Shown: positions 1 through 10,123, counted from the first letter of the stretch. The stretch: 64,000 nt of DNA from Agrococcus jenensis (GCF_003752465.1 NZ_RKHJ01000001.1:124001-188000); one strand, 5' to 3'. Notes: generated by a model from the letters alone, not told the origin. Made by a program: numbers and translations.

Positions 1-1003
<1,003 letters not shown>

Positions 1004-1320
1004 TGACCGTCGAGGTCGCCGCCCAGTCGTCGCGCTCGGTCGCGAGCGCGGCGGTGCCCGCGGTCGTCAGCCGGTAGACGCGCTTCGAGCGCCCCTCGGA
1101 CGCCCACTCCCCCTCGATGAGGCCGCGGCGCTCAAGCCGCTTGAGCGCGGGGTAGACGGTGCCGCTCGGGAAGTCGAGCGCGCCATCCGAGCGGTGCCGG
1201 ATGCGCTCGATCGCGCCGTAGCCGTGCACCGGTCCCTCGGCGAGCACGCTGAGCAGCATCGCGTCGACGTGGCCGCGGAGCGCATCGGGAGAAGCCATGC
1301 GGTCACTCTACGGGAGCCAG

Positions 1321-1334
1321 CCTGCATATGCAGG
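1321..1334. promoter_or_regulatory. Palindromic operator candidate of padR
   Basis: CCTGCATATGCAGG is a perfect 14-bp palindrome 23 bp upstream of the padR start, followed at once by a further CAGGCT. Position and symmetry fit a PadR operator with an ATGNNNNCAT-like core. Autoregulation is inferred. Confidence 0.55.
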
Positions 1335-1414
1335 CAGGCTCCACCCGGCATGGTCCAGCGTAACGTCGATGCATGACGTCGCCATCTCGTCGTTAGATCC
1401 TCGATCGGTCGCGT

Positions 1415-1560
1415 CGATTGGTCGCTCCTGGCTGCCCGGCGACCCGCGCGGCAGCCACTCGCGACCAATCGGAGGTCAGCGCCGCCGCGAGTGGCCAATC
1501 GAGGTCCGCGCGGGGCCGGAAGGGGCCAATCGAGGTGCGCGCAGGGCCGGGAGTGACCGA
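1415..1560. repeat. Intergenic hairpin plus direct repeats around CCAATCG
   Basis: This stretch between padR and the DUF937 gene holds a nested inverted repeat (CGATTGGTCGC at 1415-1425 pairing with GCGACCAATCG at 1461-1471, with an inner GGCTGCC / GGCAGCC stem). It continues into two direct repeats of about 27 bp with the core GGCCAATCGAGGT followed by CGCG and GGGCCGG, beginning near 1493 and 1526. No ORF with family signals lies in it. It is downstream of the minus-strand DUF937 gene, so the hairpin may act as a terminator, but it has no T tract. Confidence 0.6.
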
Positions 1561-1565
1561 TCGGG

Positions 1566-2294
1566 TCAGCGGCGACCGCCGCCGAGCAGGCCGCCGAGGA
1601 TGTCGCCGAGCGGGCCGAGCGGGCCGCCGCCCTGCTGGCCGCCCTGCTGGCCGCCTTGCTGCGTCGCCGAGCCACCGCCGAGGATCCCGCCCAGCAGGTC
1701 GTCGAGCCCGAAGCCGTCCTGCTGCTGCGCCTGGCCCTGCGGCTGACCGGAGGCCGGACCCTGCGGCTGGCCCTGCGGCACCCGCACGGGCTGCTCGGCG
1801 CCCGCGGAGCCCTTGCCGAACGGCGAGTCGAAGTTGCCGAACGGCGAGTCGAAGTTGCCGCCCTGCTGCTCGGCGGGCGAGGGCTGCTGCGGTGCCCGCC
1901 TGTCTCGGCCGAAGAAGCGGTTCGCGATCCAGGCGAGCACCATCGGCGCGACGATCGGCAGCACCTTCTGGATGATGCCGCCGAGCGCGGAGCCGCCGCC
2001 CGCCGCCCTGGCGATCTGGTCGGCGTTGTCGCCGAAGACGTTCCGCACGATCTTCTCGCCGTCGGCGGTGTCGACGCTGCCCGCGAGCCGCGCATCGAGG
2101 TGCCCGGCGTGCGCGCCCAGTGCACCGGCGAGCGATCGCGCGCCCGCGGGGTCGTGGGCGTTCGCCTGCATCCCGCCGACGAGCGCGGGCACGATCGCCT
2201 CGATCGCCTGCCGCGCCTCGTCCTCGCCGACACCGGCCTGCTGCGCGATCTGCTGGATCGGCATGCGGCCGAGCAGCTGCTGGATCTCCGACAT
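1566..2294 (-). CDS. DUF937 domain protein
   Basis: A 242-residue protein starting MSEIQQLLGRMPIQQIAQQA, preceded by a strong Shine-Dalgarno (GAGGAGGAGCC before ATG). Residues 1-130 form the Ala-rich helical DUF937 domain (IAQQAGVGEDEARQAIEAIV, GSVDTADGEKIVRNVFGDNA), followed by a hydrophobic segment (VLPIVAPMVLAWIANRFFG). The C-terminal 110 residues are low complexity, rich in Gln, Gly and Pro, with two copies of the GNFDSPFG unit and GGQQ repeats, ending LGDILGGLLGGGRR. DUF937 proteins (YidB-like) have no settled function. It is monocistronic, with a long hairpin upstream (2383-2439) and repeats downstream. Confidence 0.85.
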   Translation of the reverse strand: MSEIQQLLGRMPIQQIAQQAGVGEDEARQAIEAIVPALVGGMQANAHDPAGARSLAGALGAHAGHLDARLAGSVDTADGEKIVRNVFGDNADQIARAAGGGSALGGIIQKVLPIVAPMVLAWIANRFFGRDRRAPQQPSPAEQQGGNFDSPFGNFDSPFGKGSAGAEQPVRVPQGQPQGPASGQPQGQAQQQDGFGLDDLLGGILGGGSATQQGGQQGGQQGGGPLGPLGDILGGLLGGGRR

Positions 2295-2382
2295 GGCTCC
2301 TCCTCGAGTCCTGGGCGACCGACGTCGCCCTTGGGCCCGATGCTAGGCACCGACCCTGAGACCCGGACCGGGCGCGCGACGT

Positions 2383-2439
2383 CGAGCTTCCCCGAATGCC
2401 GAGTTCTCGGGCCGGAAACCCGGAGTTCGGGGAAGCTCG
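2383..2439. repeat. Long inverted repeat / terminator candidate after the FAH gene
   Basis: CGAGCTTCCCCGAA (2383-2396) pairs perfectly with TTCGGGGAAGCTCG (2426-2439), and an inner CTCGGG / CCCGGA stem lies in the loop. It sits 13 bp beyond the stop of the minus-strand FAH gene and so may end the leuB-ilvE-FAH transcript. There is no T run. Confidence 0.6.
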
Positions 2440-2451
2440 GCGATCAGGGGG

Positions 2452-3234
2452 CTAGGCGGGGGTGGCGACCGACTGCGCGACGACGGGGTTGCGCAGCGTG
2501 CCGACGCCCGGCACCTCGACCTCGACCGTCTGGCCCGCGGCGAGCGGGCCGACGCCCTCGGGCGTCCCCATCAGCACGACGTCGCCCGGCAGCAGGGTCA
2601 TGGCCGCGGTGATCCACTCGAGCACCGTCGGCGCGTCGAAGATCCAGTCGCTCGAGACGCCGTCCTGCCGCACCTCTCCGTCGACCCGGGTGATGAGGCG
2701 CAGGTCGTTCCAGTCAGGCTCCGTCTCGATCGCCGGGCCGAGCGGGCAGAACGTGTCGAAGCCCTTCGCACGCGCCCACTGCTGCTCGCGCCGCTGCAGG
2801 TCCCGAGCCGTGACGTCGTTCGCCACGGTGACGCCGAAGACCGCGTGCAGCGCGTTCGCCTTCGTCAGCCGGCGCGCGACGCGGCCGATGACGATCGCGA
2901 TCTCGCCCTCGAAGTGCACGTCCTGCGACTCCGGCGGCATCACGATGGCGTCGCCGGGGCCGATCACCGACGTGTTCGGCTTGAGGAACACGAGCGGCTC
3001 CGTGGGCACCTCGTTGCCCAGCTCCGCGGCGTGCTTCGCGTAGTTGCGGCCGACCGCGACGACCTTCGAGCGCGGGATGACGGGGGCGAGCAGCCGTGCC
3101 TCGCCGAGCGGGATCCGCTCCCCCGTCGTGTCGAAGCCGGCGACGATCGGGTCGCCCGTGAGCACGACCAGGGCGTCCTCGTCGACGACGCCGTAGCCGA
3201 TCCGCTCGCCGTGGGCGAAGCGTGCGACGCGCAT
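2452..3234 (-). CDS. Fumarylacetoacetate hydrolase family protein
   Basis: A 260-residue member of the FAH superfamily, which comprises metal-dependent C-C bond hydrolases, decarboxylases and isomerases (for example YcgM/HpcE-type acylpyruvase). The short N-terminal domain ([20 protein letters not shown]) is followed by the catalytic beta-sandwich with VVAVGRNYAKHAAELG, PLVFLKPNTSVIGPGDAI, VHFEGEIAIVIG (metal-binding E-x-E) and VTVANDVTARDLQ. LMGTPEGVGPL is the conserved C-terminal loop. It is the last gene of a coupled operon: its ATG overlaps the ilvE stop by one base (TGATG). The real substrate is unknown; its location beside branched-chain genes may be only positional, as this order recurs in related genomes (from memory). 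Confidence 0.88.
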   Translation of the reverse strand: MRVARFAHGERIGYGVVDEDALVVLTGDPIVAGFDTTGERIPLGEARLLAPVIPRSKVVAVGRNYAKHAAELGNEVPTEPLVFLKPNTSVIGPGDAIVMPPESQDVHFEGEIAIVIGRVARRLTKANALHAVFGVTVANDVTARDLQRREQQWARAKGFDTFCPLGPAIETEPDWNDLRLITRVDGEVRQDGVSSDWIFDAPTVLEWITAAMTLLPGDVVLMGTPEGVGPLAAGQTVEVEVPGVGTLRNPVVAQSVATPA

Positions 3235-4322
3235 CAGCGGGCGCCCGTCAGCTGGACCATCCAGCCGTGCGGGTCCTCCGCGCGGCCGTACTGGATGTCG
3301 GTGAGCGCCTTGCGGAGCGCGAGCGCGACCGGGCCCGCGGGCGCGTCCGGGTCACCGATCGTCTCGTCGGGGCTGCGGAGCGCCGCGATCGGCGTGAGCA
3401 CCGCGGCCGTGCCGCACGCGAACGCCTCGGTGATCGTGCCGTCCGCGACCCCGTCGCGCCACTCGGCGAGCGTGACGGGACGGCGCTCGACCGCGTGCCC
3501 CTCATCCGCCGCGAGCTGCAGCAGCGAGTTGCGCGTGACGCCGTCGAGGATCGTGTCGGAGTCGGGCGTGATGAGCGTGCCGTCGGCCTTCACGAGCACG
3601 ACGTTCATGCCGCCGAGCTCCTCGAGGTCGGTGCCCTCCTCGTTGAGGAAGAGCACCTGCGCGCAGCCGTTGGCGACCGCGAGCTGCGTCGGCAGGAGGC
3701 TCGCGGCGTAGTTGCCGCCGCACTTGGCAGCGCCCGTGCCGCCCTTGCCGGCGCGGTTGTACTCGCGCGAGAGCCAGATCGAGACGGGCTTCACACCGCC
3801 TGCGAAGTACGGGCCCGCGGGGCTCGCGATGACCATGAACCGCACGGTCTGCGCCGCTCGGACGCCGAGGAAGACCTCGTTGGCGATCATGAACGGCCGG
3901 AGGTAGAGCGAGTCCTCGCCGCCGTCGGGCACCCACGCCTCGTCGACCTCGACGAGCCGGCGGATGGCCTCGAGGAAGAGCTCCTCTGGCAGCTGCGGCA
4001 GCGCGAGCCGGGCGGCCGAGCGCTGCAAGCGCTTCGCGTTCTGGTCGGGGCGGAACGTCCAGACCGAGCCGTCGTCGCGGCGGTAGGCCTTCATCCCCTC
4101 GAAGATCTCCTGGCCGTAGTGCAGCACGGCCGAGGCGGGGTCCATCTGCAGCGGGCCGTAGGGCTCGATGCGGGCGTCGTGCCAGCCGCCGTCGGCGGTC
4201 CAGTCGATCGACACCATGTGGTCGGTGAAGTGCTTGCCGAAGCCCGGCTCGGCGAGCACGCCGGCGCGGACGTCGTCGGCGACCGGCTCCGCGTTCCGCG
4301 TGAGGGTGAACTCGAGTGTCAT
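3234..4322 (-). CDS. ilvE: Branched-chain amino acid aminotransferase
   Basis: A PLP enzyme of fold type IV that transfers the amino group between glutamate and the 2-oxo acids of Val, Leu and Ile, the last step of their synthesis. Its 362 residues are the usual length of the actinobacterial/eukaryotic-type BCAT. Visible signatures include [63 protein letters not shown] (the PLP-lysine is in the preceding GAAKCGGNY region) and a C-terminal [14 protein letters not shown]. The ATG overlaps the leuB stop by four bases (ATGA), and its own stop overlaps the FAH start, so translation of all three is coupled. Confidence 0.96.
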   Translation of the reverse strand: MTLEFTLTRNAEPVADDVRAGVLAEPGFGKHFTDHMVSIDWTADGGWHDARIEPYGPLQMDPASAVLHYGQEIFEGMKAYRRDDGSVWTFRPDQNAKRLQRSAARLALPQLPEELFLEAIRRLVEVDEAWVPDGGEDSLYLRPFMIANEVFLGVRAAQTVRFMVIASPAGPYFAGGVKPVSIWLSREYNRAGKGGTGAAKCGGNYAASLLPTQLAVANGCAQVLFLNEEGTDLEELGGMNVVLVKADGTLITPDSDTILDGVTRNSLLQLAADEGHAVERRPVTLAEWRDGVADGTITEAFACGTAAVLTPIAALRSPDETIGDPDAPAGPVALALRKALTDIQYGRAEDPHGWMVQLTGAR

Positions 4323-5377
4323 GCCTGCTCCTTCGAGGTGCGGATGCGGTCGACGATGGCGTCGCCGACCTCATGGGTTGCGCGGCTCGCGCCGCCGCGG
4401 GCGTCGACGTCGGCGTCGACCGCGTCGCGGATGCGCCGGCCGGCGTCAGGATGGCCGGAGTGCTCGAGCAGCAGCGCCGCCGAGAGGATCGCGGCCGTCG
4501 GGTCGGCGATCGCGCGGCCTGCGATGTCGGGCGCGGAGCCGTGCACGGGCTCGAACATGCTCGGGAACTCGCCCGAGGGGTTGAGGTTGCCGGATGCGGC
4601 CATGCCGATGCCGCCGCCGACGGCACCGGCGAGGTCGGTGAGGATGTCGCCGAACAGGTTGTCGGTGACGATCACGTCGAAGCGGCTCGGCCGGTCGACG
4701 AGGAAGATCGTCGCCGCGTCGACGTGCAGGTAGTCGACCGCGACGTCCGGGTGCTCGGCCGCGACGGCGTCGACGATGCGCTGCCAGAGGCCACCGGCGT
4801 GCACGAGCACGTTCTTCTTGTGCACGAGCGTGAGCCTGCGGTCGCGCTGCTCGGCGAGCTCGAACGCGAAGCGCACCACGCGCTCCACGCCGAAGGCGGT
4901 GTTGACGCTCGTCTCGTTCGCGATCTCGTGCGGCGTGCCGGTGCGCAGCGATCCGCCGTTGCCGACGTAGGGGCCCTCGGTGCCCTCGCGCACGACCACG
5001 AAGTCGATGTCGCCCGGGTCGCGCAGCGGGCTCGCGAGCTTCGGGTGCAGGCGGGTGGGCCGCAGGTTGACGTGGTGGTCGAAGGCGAAGCGCAGCCGCA
5101 GCAGCAGGCCGCGCTCGATGATGCCGCCGGCGAGGCGAGCGTCCGCGGGGTCGCCGCCGACCGCGCCGAGCAGGATCGCGTCGTGGTGCCGGAGCTGCTC
5201 GAGCGTCGCGTCGTCGAGGATCTCGCCGGTCTCGAGGTAGTGCGCCGCGCCGAGCGCGTACTCCGTCTCGACGAGCTCGACCCCGTCGAGGGCGGCGCGC
5301 ATGGCCCGCCTGGCCTCGAGGGTGACCTCGGGGCCGATGCCGTCTCCTGCGATGACCGCGAGGCGCAGCTGCTGCAC
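4319..5377 (-). CDS. leuB: 3-isopropylmalate dehydrogenase
   Basis: Oxidises and decarboxylates 3-isopropylmalate with NAD in leucine synthesis. The 352-residue protein is a clear beta-decarboxylating dehydrogenase: [14 protein letters not shown] at the N terminus, [16 protein letters not shown] for substrate arginines, [15 protein letters not shown], and the metal and substrate site [40 protein letters not shown] near residue 280 forms the NAD-binding region. It is the first gene of leuB-ilvE-FAH and overlaps ilvE by ATGA. The gap of 172 bp to the divergent DUF6458 gene must hold its promoter. Confidence 0.96.
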   Translation of the reverse strand: MQQLRLAVIAGDGIGPEVTLEARRAMRAALDGVELVETEYALGAAHYLETGEILDDATLEQLRHHDAILLGAVGGDPADARLAGGIIERGLLLRLRFAFDHHVNLRPTRLHPKLASPLRDPGDIDFVVVREGTEGPYVGNGGSLRTGTPHEIANETSVNTAFGVERVVRFAFELAEQRDRRLTLVHKKNVLVHAGGLWQRIVDAVAAEHPDVAVDYLHVDAATIFLVDRPSRFDVIVTDNLFGDILTDLAGAVGGGIGMAASGNLNPSGEFPSMFEPVHGSAPDIAGRAIADPTAAILSAALLLEHSGHPDAGRRIRDAVDADVDARGGASRATHEVGDAIVDRIRTSKEQA

Positions 5378-5549
5378 TCTTCCTCCCTGGGGCGCACCGT
5401 GTGCGCGTCGATCGGCAGCGCCGCATCCGCGCGGGCCGCGCGCTCCAGCCTAGCCGCGCCGATGTTCGCACCCGCGTCCCAGCCTGGGCGCAGTACATTC
5501 GCCCCACAGGCCGCCTGGTCCCTGGCGTCCGCAACGAACGGAGAGCACC

Positions 5550-5807
5550 TTGAGCATCGGCTTCGGCATCTTCCTCATGGCCGTCGGCGCGATCATCGCC
5601 TGGGCGGTCCCCGCCCTGTGGCAGGTCGAAGGCGCCAACTGGGCCCTGATCGGCTACATCCTGCTGGGCGCCGGCGCCCTCGTCACCCTCATCGGCATCA
5701 TCATGGCCGCCCGCTCGGGGCGGACGTCGCAGGTCTCGCGCTCGAGCGTCGACCCGGCCTCCGGCACGCGCGTCGAGCGCACCGAGCGCCGCGACGACGT
5801 CATCTGA
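5550..5807 (+). CDS. Small membrane protein, DUF6458-like
   Basis: An 85-residue protein with two hydrophobic segments (IFLMAVGAIIAWAVPALWQV and LIGYILLGAGALVTLIGIIM) and a charged, Ser/Arg-rich cytoplasmic tail ending ERRDDVI. The layout (MSIG, first helix, short polar loop, LIGYILLGAGA, second helix) matches the DUF6458 family of small actinobacterial membrane proteins as I remember it. The start is taken as TTG at 5550 because GGAG lies 7 nt upstream and no ATG is available before the first helix. Function unknown. A bidirectional terminator follows it. Confidence 0.8.
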   Translation: MSIGFGIFLMAVGAIIAWAVPALWQVEGANWALIGYILLGAGALVTLIGIIMAARSGRTSQVSRSSVDPASGTRVERTERRDDVI

Positions 5808-5823
5808 CGACCGTCCGACACAC

Positions 5824-5865
5824 GAGAGGAGGGGTGCTGCCGTGAGGCGGCACCCCTCCTCTCTC
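5824..5865. terminator. Bidirectional terminator hairpin
   Basis: GAGAGGAGGGGTGCTGCC pairs with GGCGGCACCCCTCCTCTC across a GTGA loop (one G-T pair). It lies between the plus-strand DUF6458 gene and the minus-strand MFS gene, so it probably ends both transcripts. There is no long T tract, as is usual in actinobacteria. Confidence 0.8.
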
Positions 5866-5879
5866 GTCGAGCGCTCCGG

Positions 5880-7403
5880 TCAGGCCTTCCGCAGCGTGCG
5901 CAGCGCGACCACGATCGCGATCGCCATGAGCGCCGCACCGGTGAGGGCCGTCGCGAGCGCGCCGTCGTCGAACGCCGTCATCGCGGCCTGCGCGAGCGCA
6001 TCGCCGAGCGGCACGGGGAGGCGGTCGGCCACGTCGAGCGCACCGGCCAGGGTCTCCCGGGCGGCGGCGCCGTCGGCGGCCCCGACCCCCTCCGGGATGA
6101 CGAGCGACGAGCGGTAGACGGCGCTCACGACGCCGCCGAGCACGGCCGTGCCGAGCACCGCGCCGAGCTCGTAGGCGGTCTCCGAGACCGCGCTCGCCGC
6201 GCCCGCGCGCTCCGGCGGCGCCGTGCTGACGACGATCTCGTTGGACAGGGTCTCCGCGGCGCCGACGCCCGCGCCCAGCAGGCCGTAGGCGACCGCCACG
6301 AGCAGCGGCGACAGCGCGTCGCCGCTCAGCGCCACGACGAGGTAGCCCGCCGTCGAGCTCGCGAGCCCGAGCGCGACCACGCGGTGCGCGGGCATGTGCC
6401 GCACGAGCACGACCACGCCGAGGCCCGTGCCGACCATCGCGATCGTGCCGGGCACGAGCAGCAGCGCGGCGTCGAGCGTCGAGAGCCCCTCGACGAGCTG
6501 GAGGTGCTGCGTGAGGAAGAAGAGCGCGCCCACCAGCGCCATGACGCTCAGCAGGTTGATCGCGATGGCGCCCGAGAACGCCGGGATGCGCAGCAGGTCG
6601 ATGTCGAGCATCGGTGCGGCCGACGACCGCATCCGCCGCACGAACAGCCAGCCGGCCACGACCGCCACGACCGCCATGCCGACGGCGATGAGGTCGAGCC
6701 CGTCGACGGCGACGTGCTTGATGCCGGCGGCCAGGGCCCCGAGCGCGACGATCGACAGCACGATGCCGATCGGATCGAGCCTGCCCGGGTTCGGGTCGCG
6801 GCTCTCGCGCACGAGCAGCGGCGCGAGCACGAGCAGCGGCAGCAGCACCGGCACCGCCATGAGGAACACCGAGCCCCACGCGAAGTGCTCGAGCAGCAGA
6901 CCACCGACCGTCGGGCCGAGCGCGCTGCCGACCGAGAAGGCGGTCGCCCAGACGGCGATCGCAAGCCGTCGGTCGCCGCGGTGCGGGAACGTCGACCGGA
7001 TGAGCGAGAGCGTCGACGGCATGAGCATGGCGCCGAAGAAGCCGAGCGCCGCGCGGGCCGCGATGAGCGCGGGGGCGGTGGGCGCGAAGGCGGCGAGCAC
7101 CGAGACGAGCGCGAAGCCGGTCGCGCCGATGAGCAGCATCCGGCGGCGGCCGAAGCGGTCGCCGATGCCGCCCATCGCGACCAGCAGGCCCGCGAGCACG
7201 AGCGAGTAGGCGTCGACGATCCACAGCTGCTGCGCCGCGGTGGGCTCGAGCTCGAGCGCGATCTGCGGCAGGGCGAAGCCCAGCACGGTGTTGTCGATCG
7301 CGATCAGCAGCACCGGGAGCATGAGCACGACGAGCGCCGCCCACTCGCGACGACCGGCTCGCTGCTCGCTCGCCTGGCCGATCGCCCGCTGCTGGATGTC
7401 CAT
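5880..7403 (-). CDS. MFS multidrug efflux transporter (DHA2 family, SmvA/QacA-like)
   Basis: A 507-residue proton-coupled drug exporter of the 14-helix DHA2 family. The N terminus has VLMLPVLLIAIDNTVLGFAL with the conserved D-N/T-TVL motif of helix 1. The motif A loop is GGIGDRFGRRRMLLIG, and a motif C-like stretch (GSALGPTVGGLLLE) lies in helix 5. The length and the late hydrophobic helices after residue 450 fit SmvA/QacA-type quaternary-amine and dye pumps. It is divergent from a TetR regulator with a perfect palindrome between them, the classical arrangement of a substrate-induced pump. Actual substrates are inferred only from the family. Confidence 0.92.
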   Translation of the reverse strand: MDIQQRAIGQASEQRAGRREWAALVVLMLPVLLIAIDNTVLGFALPQIALELEPTAAQQLWIVDAYSLVLAGLLVAMGGIGDRFGRRRMLLIGATGFALVSVLAAFAPTAPALIAARAALGFFGAMLMPSTLSLIRSTFPHRGDRRLAIAVWATAFSVGSALGPTVGGLLLEHFAWGSVFLMAVPVLLPLLVLAPLLVRESRDPNPGRLDPIGIVLSIVALGALAAGIKHVAVDGLDLIAVGMAVVAVVAGWLFVRRMRSSAAPMLDIDLLRIPAFSGAIAINLLSVMALVGALFFLTQHLQLVEGLSTLDAALLLVPGTIAMVGTGLGVVVLVRHMPAHRVVALGLASSTAGYLVVALSGDALSPLLVAVAYGLLGAGVGAAETLSNEIVVSTAPPERAGAASAVSETAYELGAVLGTAVLGGVVSAVYRSSLVIPEGVGAADGAAARETLAGALDVADRLPVPLGDALAQAAMTAFDDGALATALTGAALMAIAIVVALRTLRKA

Positions 7404-7458
7404 GATCGCTCTCCGTCCGGTTCGCCGGCGCGCGGATGGGCGCCGACCATCTTACTGT

Positions 7459-7472
7459 ACCGTCTGGACGGT
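7459..7472. promoter_or_regulatory. TetR operator between MFS pump and regulator
   Basis: ACCGTC-TG-GACGGT is a 14-bp palindrome in the 94-bp divergent region. It lies 13 bp upstream of the TATGCT hexamer (7486-7491) that probably serves as the -10 box of tetR, so binding would block both promoters. The assignment to the adjacent TetR is inferred from position. Confidence 0.7.
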
Positions 7473-7497
7473 TTGTGGGCAAGGGTATGCTCGCCGC

Positions 7498-8037
7498 ATG
7501 GCCCGCGACGCATCCGGCACCGTCCGAGAGCAGCTGCTCGACGCCTACGTCGCGATCCTCATCGACGAGGGCGAGCGGGCGGCCACCGTGCAGGCCGTCG
7601 CGCAGCGCGGCGGCGTCTCGAAGGGCGGGCTGCTCTACCACTTCGGCTCGAAGGCCGCGCTCGAGGCGGGGCTCATCGAGCGCTTCCGCGAGCTCGGCGC
7701 GGCGGACGTCGAGGCGCTGCGCGGCGCCGACGACATCGTCGCGACCTTCCTGCGCACCTCGGTCGCCGCCGACAGCAGCCTCGACCGGGCGACCGTCGCG
7801 CTCGTGCGCATCGCCCAGTCCCCCGCCGGCGCCGCCGCCCGCGCTGCGCTGCAGCGGCTCGACGACGAGTACGTCGCCGCGATCGCCGAGCGGCTCGGCG
7901 ACGAGGAGCTCGCGCTGACCGTCGTGCTGCTCGCCGACGGCGTCTACTTCCGCTCGGCGCTCGGCGCGGTCGAACCGACGCGCGCCGGCGAGGAGATCGA
8001 GCTGCTCGTGCGCGTCGCCCGACGGCTCGGCGCCTGA
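7498..8037 (+). CDS. TetR-family repressor of the divergent MFS pump
   Basis: A 179-residue TetR protein. The N-terminal helix-turn-helix covers residues 10-55 (LLDAYVAILIDEGERAATVQ, AVAQRGGVSKGGLLYHFGSK), ending in the LYHFGSK helix-4 motif. The C-terminal ligand domain resembles the TetR_C_6-like group (GLIERFRELGAADVEALRGA, LTVVLLADGVYFRSALG). The start is the ATG at 7498; TATGCT lies 6 nt before it, so the mRNA is probably leaderless. The likely role is repression of the neighbouring pump until a toxic ligand binds. Confidence 0.92.
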   Translation: MARDASGTVREQLLDAYVAILIDEGERAATVQAVAQRGGVSKGGLLYHFGSKAALEAGLIERFRELGAADVEALRGADDIVATFLRTSVAADSSLDRATVALVRIAQSPAGAAARAALQRLDDEYVAAIAERLGDEELALTVVLLADGVYFRSALGAVEPTRAGEEIELLVRVARRLGA

Positions 8038-8110
8038 GCGGCGGCGGCCGCAGCGCTCGGTACCCTGAGCACACCAGGGGCGGCCATCGCGCTGCAGGAG
8101 AGGATCGTGC

Positions 8111-9280
8111 GTGCGCACTGCCGACGACATCACCCGCCGTGAGGCGATCGCCGAGTATCGGGTGGTGGGGCAGCCGCCGGAGCCCGACCTCGAGGGCCTC
8201 GTGCAGCTCGCGGCATCGATCTGCGGCGTCTCGACCGCGGTCATCAACATCATCGACGACCGCAGCCAGCACCAGATCGCCGCGGTCGGCTTCGAGCCGA
8301 ACGTCTGCGCGCGCGAGGACTCGATGTGCGCGGTCGTGTTCCGCCATCCGGGCCACGTCGTCGTGCCGGATGCCCGCGTCGACGACCGCTTCCGCGACAA
8401 CCCGTTCGTCACCGGCGAGATCGCCGACGTGCGCTTCTACGCCTCGAGCCCGCTCATCACCCCGGCCGGCGTGCCGATCGGCACGCTCTGCGTCTTCGAC
8501 GAGGAGGTGCGCGAGCTCAGCGAGCAGGACAGCCGCGCGCTCGCGCTGCTCGCCCGACAGGTGATCGACGTGCTCGAGCTGCGGCGCATCACGCGCGAGC
8601 TCGGCCGCTCGAACGAGCAGCTCGCGCACTTCGCCGGCCAGGTCAGCCACGACCTGCGCAACCCGCTCACCGCGCTCGTCGGCTTCCTCGAGCTCGCCTC
8701 CGACGGCCTGGAGTCCGCCGACGCGGTGCTCGTCGCCGAGGCGCTCGAGCGCGCGAACGGCGCGGCCGGCCGCATGGGCGACCTCGTCGCCGACCTGCTG
8801 GACTTCGCGCGCGTCGGCGGCAGGCCGCGCCGGAGCGCCATCGACCTCGGCTCGCTGCTGCACGACGTGGTGGACGACCTCGACGCCCCCATCCGCGCGT
8901 CCGGGGCGACGATCGACGTCGGCGAGCTGCCCCGCATCAGCGGCGACGCGACGCAGCTGCGCGCGCTCATGCAGAACCTGCTCGCCAACGCGCTCAAGTT
9001 CAGCGCCGCGGGCGGTGCGCAGCCCACCATCGAGGTGCGCGCGCACGAGCTCACCGCCGGCTGGCGCATCACGGTCGACGACGACGGCCCGGGCGTGCCT
9101 GCCGAGCAGCGCGAGCGGGTCTTCGGCCTGCTCGAGCGCGGCGAGGGCGCCGACGTCGAAGGGCTCGGGATCGGCCTCTCGACGTGCCGCAGGATCGTCG
9201 AGGCGCACGGCGGGCGCATCGGCATCGACGACGCCGAGCTCGGCGGCGCGAGCGTCTGGGTGGTGCTGCCGCAGCAGTGA
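8111..9280 (+). CDS. GAF-domain sensor histidine kinase
   Basis: A soluble 389-residue kinase without membrane segments. Residues 25-160 form a GAF domain (AASICGVSTAVINIIDDRSQ, DSMCAVVFRHPGHVVVPDAR), a type often found in bacterial redox or ligand sensors. HisKA follows with the phospho-acceptor His at residue 180 in FAGQVSHDLRNPLTALVG. The HATPase part has an N box (MQNLLANALKFS, near 287-298), a G1 box (VDDDGPGVP) and a G2 box (GLGIGLSTC). The start is GTG at 8111 with AGGAGAGG 7 nt upstream. No response regulator gene is adjacent, so it is an orphan kinase; signal and partner are unknown. Confidence 0.9.
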   Translation: MRTADDITRREAIAEYRVVGQPPEPDLEGLVQLAASICGVSTAVINIIDDRSQHQIAAVGFEPNVCAREDSMCAVVFRHPGHVVVPDARVDDRFRDNPFVTGEIADVRFYASSPLITPAGVPIGTLCVFDEEVRELSEQDSRALALLARQVIDVLELRRITRELGRSNEQLAHFAGQVSHDLRNPLTALVGFLELASDGLESADAVLVAEALERANGAAGRMGDLVADLLDFARVGGRPRRSAIDLGSLLHDVVDDLDAPIRASGATIDVGELPRISGDATQLRALMQNLLANALKFSAAGGAQPTIEVRAHELTAGWRITVDDDGPGVPAEQRERVFGLLERGEGADVEGLGIGLSTCRRIVEAHGGRIGIDDAELGGASVWVVLPQQ

Positions 9281-9301
9281 CCCGGTCGGCGTCGACCCGG
9301 C

Positions 9302-10027
9302 TCAGCGCTGCGCGGCGGCGCGGGCTGCGACGTCGATGATCGCGGCGAGCTCCACCGGCTTCGACCACATCGGCCAGTGGCCGGTCGGCAGGTCGACGAG
9401 CGTGAGCGCCCGGTGCTCGAGCAGGCCAGCGAGGAACGACATGCCCTGCTCGGCATAGGCGCGGTACTCGGCCGCCGAGAACGCGGTGCAGACGATCGTG
9501 GCGGGCACGTCGAGCCGTCGGTCGTCGGTGAGCGAGACCGCCTCGCGCACCACGCCACCGGGCTCCGGCACCGCTCTGCTGCGGAACTCGTCGAGCTGCG
9601 CCGGGGTGAGGTCGCGCATCGAGCCCTGCTCCATCTCGTCGTCCCACGCGGCGTCGAGCGGCATCGCGTCGCCTTCGAACGACGCATCCATCGCAGCGCC
9701 GTCGACGACCGGCGCCGTGTCGACCCAGACGGTCCCGGCGATGCGGTCGACGTGCCGGTCGATCGCGACGGTCGCCGGGATTGCCGCGCCGCTGTGCGCG
9801 ACGAGCAGCACGGGCCGGTCGCCCTCGAGCGCTGCCTCGATGGCGGCGACGTGGTCGTCGAGCGAGACCTCGCCGCGGGCCGAGTGGTCGGGCTCGAGCC
9901 CCGGGAGCGTGAGCGCGACGACCTCGTCGCCCTGCCCGCGCAGCAGCTCGGCGACCTCGTCCCACGCCCAGGCACCGAGCCAGAAGCCGGGGACGAGCAC
10001 GATGCGGACGGGTGTGGTGGAGTCCAT
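9302..10027 (-). CDS. Alpha/beta hydrolase
   Basis: A 241-residue alpha/beta hydrolase of the small MhpC/EstC-like type. The oxyanion loop is VLVPGFWLGAWAWDEVAELL, and the nucleophile elbow is LLVAHSGAAIPA (Ser in H-S-G). The catalytic His is probably in VDLPTGHWPMWSKPVELAAI near the C terminus. Plausible substrates are small esters or amides; none can be chosen from the sequence. The start ATG at 10025-10027 has TAGCGT 7 nt upstream, which fits a leaderless message. It is convergent with the histidine kinase and divergent from a lipoprotein gene. Confidence 0.88.
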   Translation of the reverse strand: MDSTTPVRIVLVPGFWLGAWAWDEVAELLRGQGDEVVALTLPGLEPDHSARGEVSLDDHVAAIEAALEGDRPVLLVAHSGAAIPATVAIDRHVDRIAGTVWVDTAPVVDGAAMDASFEGDAMPLDAAWDDEMEQGSMRDLTPAQLDEFRSRAVPEPGGVVREAVSLTDDRRLDVPATIVCTAFSAAEYRAYAEQGMSFLAGLLEHRALTLVDLPTGHWPMWSKPVELAAIIDVAARAAAQR

Positions 10028-10123
10028 GCCCGCGACGCTAGCCCGGCGCGCTGACACCGCGCCAGTGGGGGCTGTCCCGTCGGCCACCGCGGGCGTATCC
10101 TGCGGGCGTCTGAGGGGGTCGTC

